Part shown: in pieces, positions 15,063-17,296 of the stretch | Layout of the letters: each line of letters opens with the position of its first letter | How positions within the stretch are numbered: the first letter of the stretch is position 1 | NCBI GenBank assembly: GCA_030626645.1 | Contig: DAOUTP010000014.1 | Coordinates: 1-17,296 of the forward strand | Source of the DNA: Candidatus Cloacimonadota bacterium | GTDB lineage: Bacteria > Cloacimonadota > Cloacimonadia > Cloacimonadales > TCS61 | Reading direction: 5' to 3' | Length of the DNA: 17,296 nucleotides | Position numbers and translations under genes: made by a program | The notes under the pieces: model-generated | The model's input: the letters and a program-made list of their open reading frames with translations, nothing else | What the model was told of the DNA's origin: nothing | The model's database searches: none

Positions 15063-16241
15063 TTAATCAGAAAATTGGAAGCCATTATTAAATATCTTAA
15101 TACATGCATCAACAACATTGGGATCGAAATATGTACCTTTGTTTATAGTAATGTCTTCGATAGCTTTTTCTATTCCTAAAGCAGGTCGGTAAGGTCTATG
15201 TGATGTCATTGCTTCCACAGTATCGGCAACTGAAATTATTTTTGCTTCAAGAAGGATATCCTTGTCTTTGAGTCCGTTCGGATATCCACTCCCATCTATT
15301 CTTTCATGATGTTGGTGTACAATATCTGATATTGGCCAAGGGAAGTTGATTTTATCAAGAAGTTCGTATCCTGTTTGGCTATGTCCTTTTACAACTTCAA
15401 ATTCAGTAATTCCGATCTTTCCTGGCTTAGATAATATATCAGATGGAACAGATATCTTTCCAATATCGTGTATCATTGCAGCGAATTTTACACCTTGTAA
15501 TTGTTCTTCCGTGATATTCAATTCTTTCCCGATCTCTAATGCTAATTCACATACCTTTTTCTGATGTCCGGCAGTGTAAGGGTCTCTGATCTCAGATGTA
15601 TAAGACATTGCCTGGATAATATCCTCTGTTGCTTTTTGTAACATTGTTAAGCTACGTCTAAGTTTTTCTTCTGCCAAAATACTCTCTGTGTTGTCATTTA
15701 GAAGAAGCACTGCGCCGGAGTATATTCCTTCTTCAAAAATAGGTACTCCTTTGATTTTTACGATACTTTTTTCAGTATTTTGGGAAAATGTCTCTTCACC
15801 CTCAATTTCATTTCCTTTCTTTAATTGGTTGAAAAGACTAGCCCAACCAGCTCTATTAAATTGTGGTATTCTTGATATCAATTGACTAAGTAAATCGGTT
15901 GTGCCATTATTATCAGGTGACAGCAGCAAGATACTTTCCTGATTCATGTAGTCAATTTCATGTTTCCGGTTCAATTTAATAATACCGGCAGGTGAGTTTT
16001 CAAGAACTTCTTTATTCAGCTCGTAAAGATTACGGAATTTCTTTTCTGATAATTGTAATTTTTCGGTTTTTTCCGCAACCATATATTGAAGTGTTTCATT
16101 AAAGTTCTTGAGTTTCTCCTCTGATCTTTTTAAGAGAATATCATTCAGCTTTAACCGAATAATCAGATAAACTCCGATCAAAACGAAAAGAGCTAAAGCA
16201 ATAGAAGAGATTAAAACAAATGCTTGGATTTGATTTTCCAT
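15063..16241 (-). CDS. Membrane-anchored PAS-HD-GYP protein (predicted c-di-GMP phosphodiesterase)
   Basis: Numbered from the ATG at 16241 the protein has 392 residues. Order: TM segment (6-29), coiled coil (about 35-75), a PAS-like domain (about 76-188, with VLENSPAGIIKLN at 79-91), a short linker helix (190-212) and HD-GYP (213-391). Active-site residues: H226 in DPYTAGHQ, H258-D259, H287, H311-H312, DGSGYP 316-321, D340. It should sense a signal through PAS and/or its membrane partner and hydrolyse c-di-GMP in the cytoplasm. The frame is open to a TTG at 16307, which would add 22 residues lying over the 7TM gene. I prefer the ATG, which has a GGGAG 12 nt upstream and lets the TM start naturally. 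Even so it overlaps the upstream 7TM gene by 31 nt, which points to coupled translation and a shared function. Confidence 0.85.
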   Translation of the reverse strand: MENQIQAFVLISSIALALFVLIGVYLIIRLKLNDILLKRSEEKLKNFNETLQYMVAEKTEKLQLSEKKFRNLYELNKEVLENSPAGIIKLNRKHEIDYMNQESILLLSPDNNGTTDLLSQLISRIPQFNRAGWASLFNQLKKGNEIEGEETFSQNTEKSIVKIKGVPIFEEGIYSGAVLLLNDNTESILAEEKLRRSLTMLQKATEDIIQAMSYTSEIRDPYTAGHQKKVCELALEIGKELNITEEQLQGVKFAAMIHDIGKISVPSDILSKPGKIGITEFEVVKGHSQTGYELLDKINFPWPISDIVHQHHERIDGSGYPNGLKDKDILLEAKIISVADTVEAMTSHRPYRPALGIEKAIEDITINKGTYFDPNVVDACIKIFNNGFQFSD

Positions 16242-16879
16242 ATAAAAAATACGCTCCCTATCCAATAAATTAAACTGATCAATGTTGCATATTGTGCGAA
16301 GAACCAATAGTACTGGAAATTTATTGATACAGTGTTACTCGCTAGAATATGTAACCCAAAGTATAAAGCAAATCCGGTATAAATAAAAAAAGATTCAATA
16401 TTATCAACAAAAATTTCGTTAGATAATATATTTCTTAATATAAGAACAGTTCCAAATAATAACAGTATCATATTGTAAAAATCTGTTGTATTTATTGGAT
16501 TATATGTTTTTTTAGTATGAGATAATACTGCCGCTAATATCACCGGAATGGATAATATTAATAAAATCATTATTAATATTTTATTCTGGCTTTTTTCCAA
16601 ATTCAAAGATATAAATAGAGCTTTAACAATAATAAAAAATTCACAAATTGTAGCTGTAGCCCAGAAGAAAAGATATATATATCTCGCTAAATTAGTGTTA
16701 TCTGAAAACAGGATCGCAAAAAAATTCCAGATAATAAATATCAGAAGAAACATCATAAACATTCGAATATGATAATTAGTTAATTGGGAATCTCCGGATT
16801 TTTTATAAATCAGAAACCAACCTATCAACACAATTGGGCGCATTATTATCGCCCCATACTGCTGTACGAAATTTATCAT
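16211..16879 (-). CDS. Seven-TM integral membrane protein, possible sensor partner
   Basis: This 222-residue protein is almost all membrane segments, at about 9-25, 38-58, 66-90, 99-119, 134-150, 162-181 and 190-213. Loops are short, and a basic tail KIKSKHLF follows the last helix. No catalytic motif is seen. The layout resembles the 7TM membrane modules found at the N-termini of some bacterial sensor kinases and cyclic-di-GMP enzymes, here encoded as a separate gene. Its 3' end overlaps the PAS-HD-GYP gene by 31 nt, and its start is 31 nt after the stop of the peptide gene, so it may receive the peptide signal and pass it on. That is inference. No good SD precedes the ATG. A GGGG stands before Met13, which could be the true start. 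Confidence 0.7.
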   Translation of the reverse strand: MINFVQQYGAIIMRPIVLIGWFLIYKKSGDSQLTNYHIRMFMMFLLIFIIWNFFAILFSDNTNLARYIYLFFWATATICEFFIIVKALFISLNLEKSQNKILIMILLILSIPVILAAVLSHTKKTYNPINTTDFYNMILLLFGTVLILRNILSNEIFVDNIESFFIYTGFALYFGLHILASNTVSINFQYYWFFAQYATLISLIYWIGSVFFIWKIKSKHLF

Positions 16880-16910
16880 AAAAAGATAATTAATTTTGAT
16901 ATTTTATTAA

Positions 16911-16998
16911 TTAACTTCCACTTGGTACATACTCTTCTTCTTCATCCCATGGTGGAGGTCTGACATCACCTTGAGCACTGCAGATAAGATCGTTTTTC
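16911..16998. repeat. 88-bp direct repeat, copy 1 (peptide gene 3' end)
   Basis: These 88 bases are identical to 17209-17296 by direct comparison. They encode the last 28 residues and the stop codon of the small secreted peptide. Identity stops right at the stop codon on one side and is cut by the window edge on the other, so the true repeat may be longer. Confidence 0.95.
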
Positions 16999-17186
16999 TC
17001 GATTGATAATTCTTCAACGATCACTTCATCGAATGGAGCAGGCATAAAATCACCCTGTGCCGTACAAATATTACTTTTTGCATATGCCTGAATAGATGTG
17101 TCATTACTGCTATTGATTATAGCAAAAACATTGATAACTGAAACAACTAAAGCTACTAATACGATCAAACTAAGATTCTTTTTCAT
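16911..17186 (-). CDS. Small secreted Cys-containing peptide precursor with duplicated motif
   Basis: This 91-residue precursor starts at the ATG with a strong AAGGAG 7 nt upstream. It begins MKKNLSLIVLVALVVSVINV, a signal peptide with possible cleavage near residue 22. Two copies of one motif follow: ICTAQGDFMPAPFDE (40-54) and ICSAQGDVRPPPWDE (68-82). Each has one Cys (C41, C69), an invariant AQGD, a Pro-rich core and an acidic end. The tail is EEEYVPSGS. It could be a processed signalling peptide, an unusual natural product precursor or a disulfide-linked surface peptide. The layout loosely recalls short precursors of the NVEALA kind in Bacteroidota, but I do not claim homology. A second copy of the gene lies just upstream. 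An extended frame to 17276 exists, but it only reads through the end of the neighbouring copy in another frame. Confidence 0.75.
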   Translation of the reverse strand: MKKNLSLIVLVALVVSVINVFAIINSSNDTSIQAYAKSNICTAQGDFMPAPFDEVIVEELSIEKNDLICSAQGDVRPPPWDEEEEYVPSGS

Positions 17187-17191
17187 TTTAA

Positions 17192-17210
17192 TTCTCCTTT
17201 TTTTTTTTTT
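17192..17210 (-). promoter_or_regulatory. Poly-A run and strong SD before the peptide gene
   Basis: On the minus strand a run of 13 A residues (17198-17210) runs from the stop codon of the upstream peptide copy into AAGGAG (17194-17199), 7 nt before the ATG. The SD decides the start of the 91-residue reading. The long homopolymer could slip during replication and alter spacing or mRNA structure. Confidence 0.6.
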
Positions 17211-17296
17211 AACTTCCACTTGGTACATACTCTTCTTCTTCATCCCATGGTGGAGGTCTGACATCACCTTGAGCACTGCAGATAAGATCGTTTTTC
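17209..17296 (-). CDS. Second copy of the secreted peptide gene, truncated by window edge
   Basis: Only the last 28 residues are in the window. They are identical to the end of the neighbouring peptide: LICSAQGD, the PPPWDE core and the EEEYVPSGS tail. The gene continues beyond the window. Its stop is 22 nt before the start codon of the next copy, in the same direction, so the two are tandem and probably co-transcribed. Whether more copies lie upstream cannot be seen. Confidence 0.85.
   Translation of the reverse strand, partial: KNDLICSAQGDVRPPPWDEEEEYVPSGS
17209..17296. repeat. 88-bp direct repeat, copy 2
   Basis: This is an exact copy of 16911-16998, offset by 298 bp. The lack of any synonymous change suggests a recent tandem duplication or gene conversion. 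Confidence 0.95.

Noticed and set aside
16242..16307. TTG start adding 22 residues to the PAS-HD-GYP protein
   Set aside because: The added residues are an other-frame reading of the 7TM gene, while a reasonable ATG with GGGAG upstream exists at 16241.
16911..17186. Peptide as a lipoprotein
   Set aside because: Cys 41 is preceded by KSNI, not a lipobox, and is too far from the signal segment.
17187..17276. N-terminal extension of the peptide gene by 30 residues
   Set aside because: It is the other-frame reading of the neighbouring copy's 3' end. The strong SD and signal peptide begin at the ATG at 17186.

Overview
The window is AT-rich and gene-dense, and all but one of its genes lie on the minus strand. 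It looks like an obligately anaerobic, Gram-negative-type bacterium of the FCB/Cloacimonadota kind. The reasons are a DUF5916 outer-membrane protein, a TPR-GAF-HD-GYP sensor of the sort common there, a soluble NuoEF/GltD-NuoG flavin-based redox complex, and outer-membrane-type proteins. The phylum call is an inference. No tRNA, rRNA, CRISPR array, transposase or phage gene was seen, and no gene-free stretch exceeds 300 bases (the longest is 12767-12964).

Reading in the direction of transcription, from right to left, there are four blocks. (A) 17296-12965: two tandem genes for a small secreted Cys-containing peptide (the upstream copy is cut by the window edge), then a 7TM membrane protein, a membrane-bound PAS-HD-GYP protein and a DUF5916 outer-membrane protein. 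Spacings of 22, 31, -31 and 13 nt suggest one operon. This is the least explained part of the window and the best candidate for an undescribed peptide-linked signalling system. (B) 12766-7092: a three-gene operon for a NuoE-like, a NuoF-like and a GltD+NuoG-like fusion subunit. This matches the subunit plan of the electron-bifurcating StnABC transhydrogenase (NADH + ferredoxin to NADPH). It ends in a hairpin/T-tract terminator at 7050-7074. (C) 6966-4375: a large sensor with periplasmic TPRs, one inner membrane segment, a cytoplasmic GAF and an HD-GYP phosphodiesterase domain. (D) 4306-385: a stand-alone HD-GYP protein, a cysteine desulfurase, a CYTH-GNAT fusion, a small outer-membrane-type protein and a DUF3267 HExxH membrane protein, closely spaced (45, 5, 47 and 3 nt) and probably co-transcribed.

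On the plus strand a 65-residue two-TM protein (72-269) converges on block D. The gap between them (270-384) carries what looks like a dispersed intergenic repeat.

The recurring theme is cyclic-di-GMP turnover: three HD-GYP domains share the same DPYTAGHQ entry motif, and no GGDEF domain is present. Several genes start at TTG with Shine-Dalgarno sequences in or next to the preceding gene's stop codon, which points to translational coupling.
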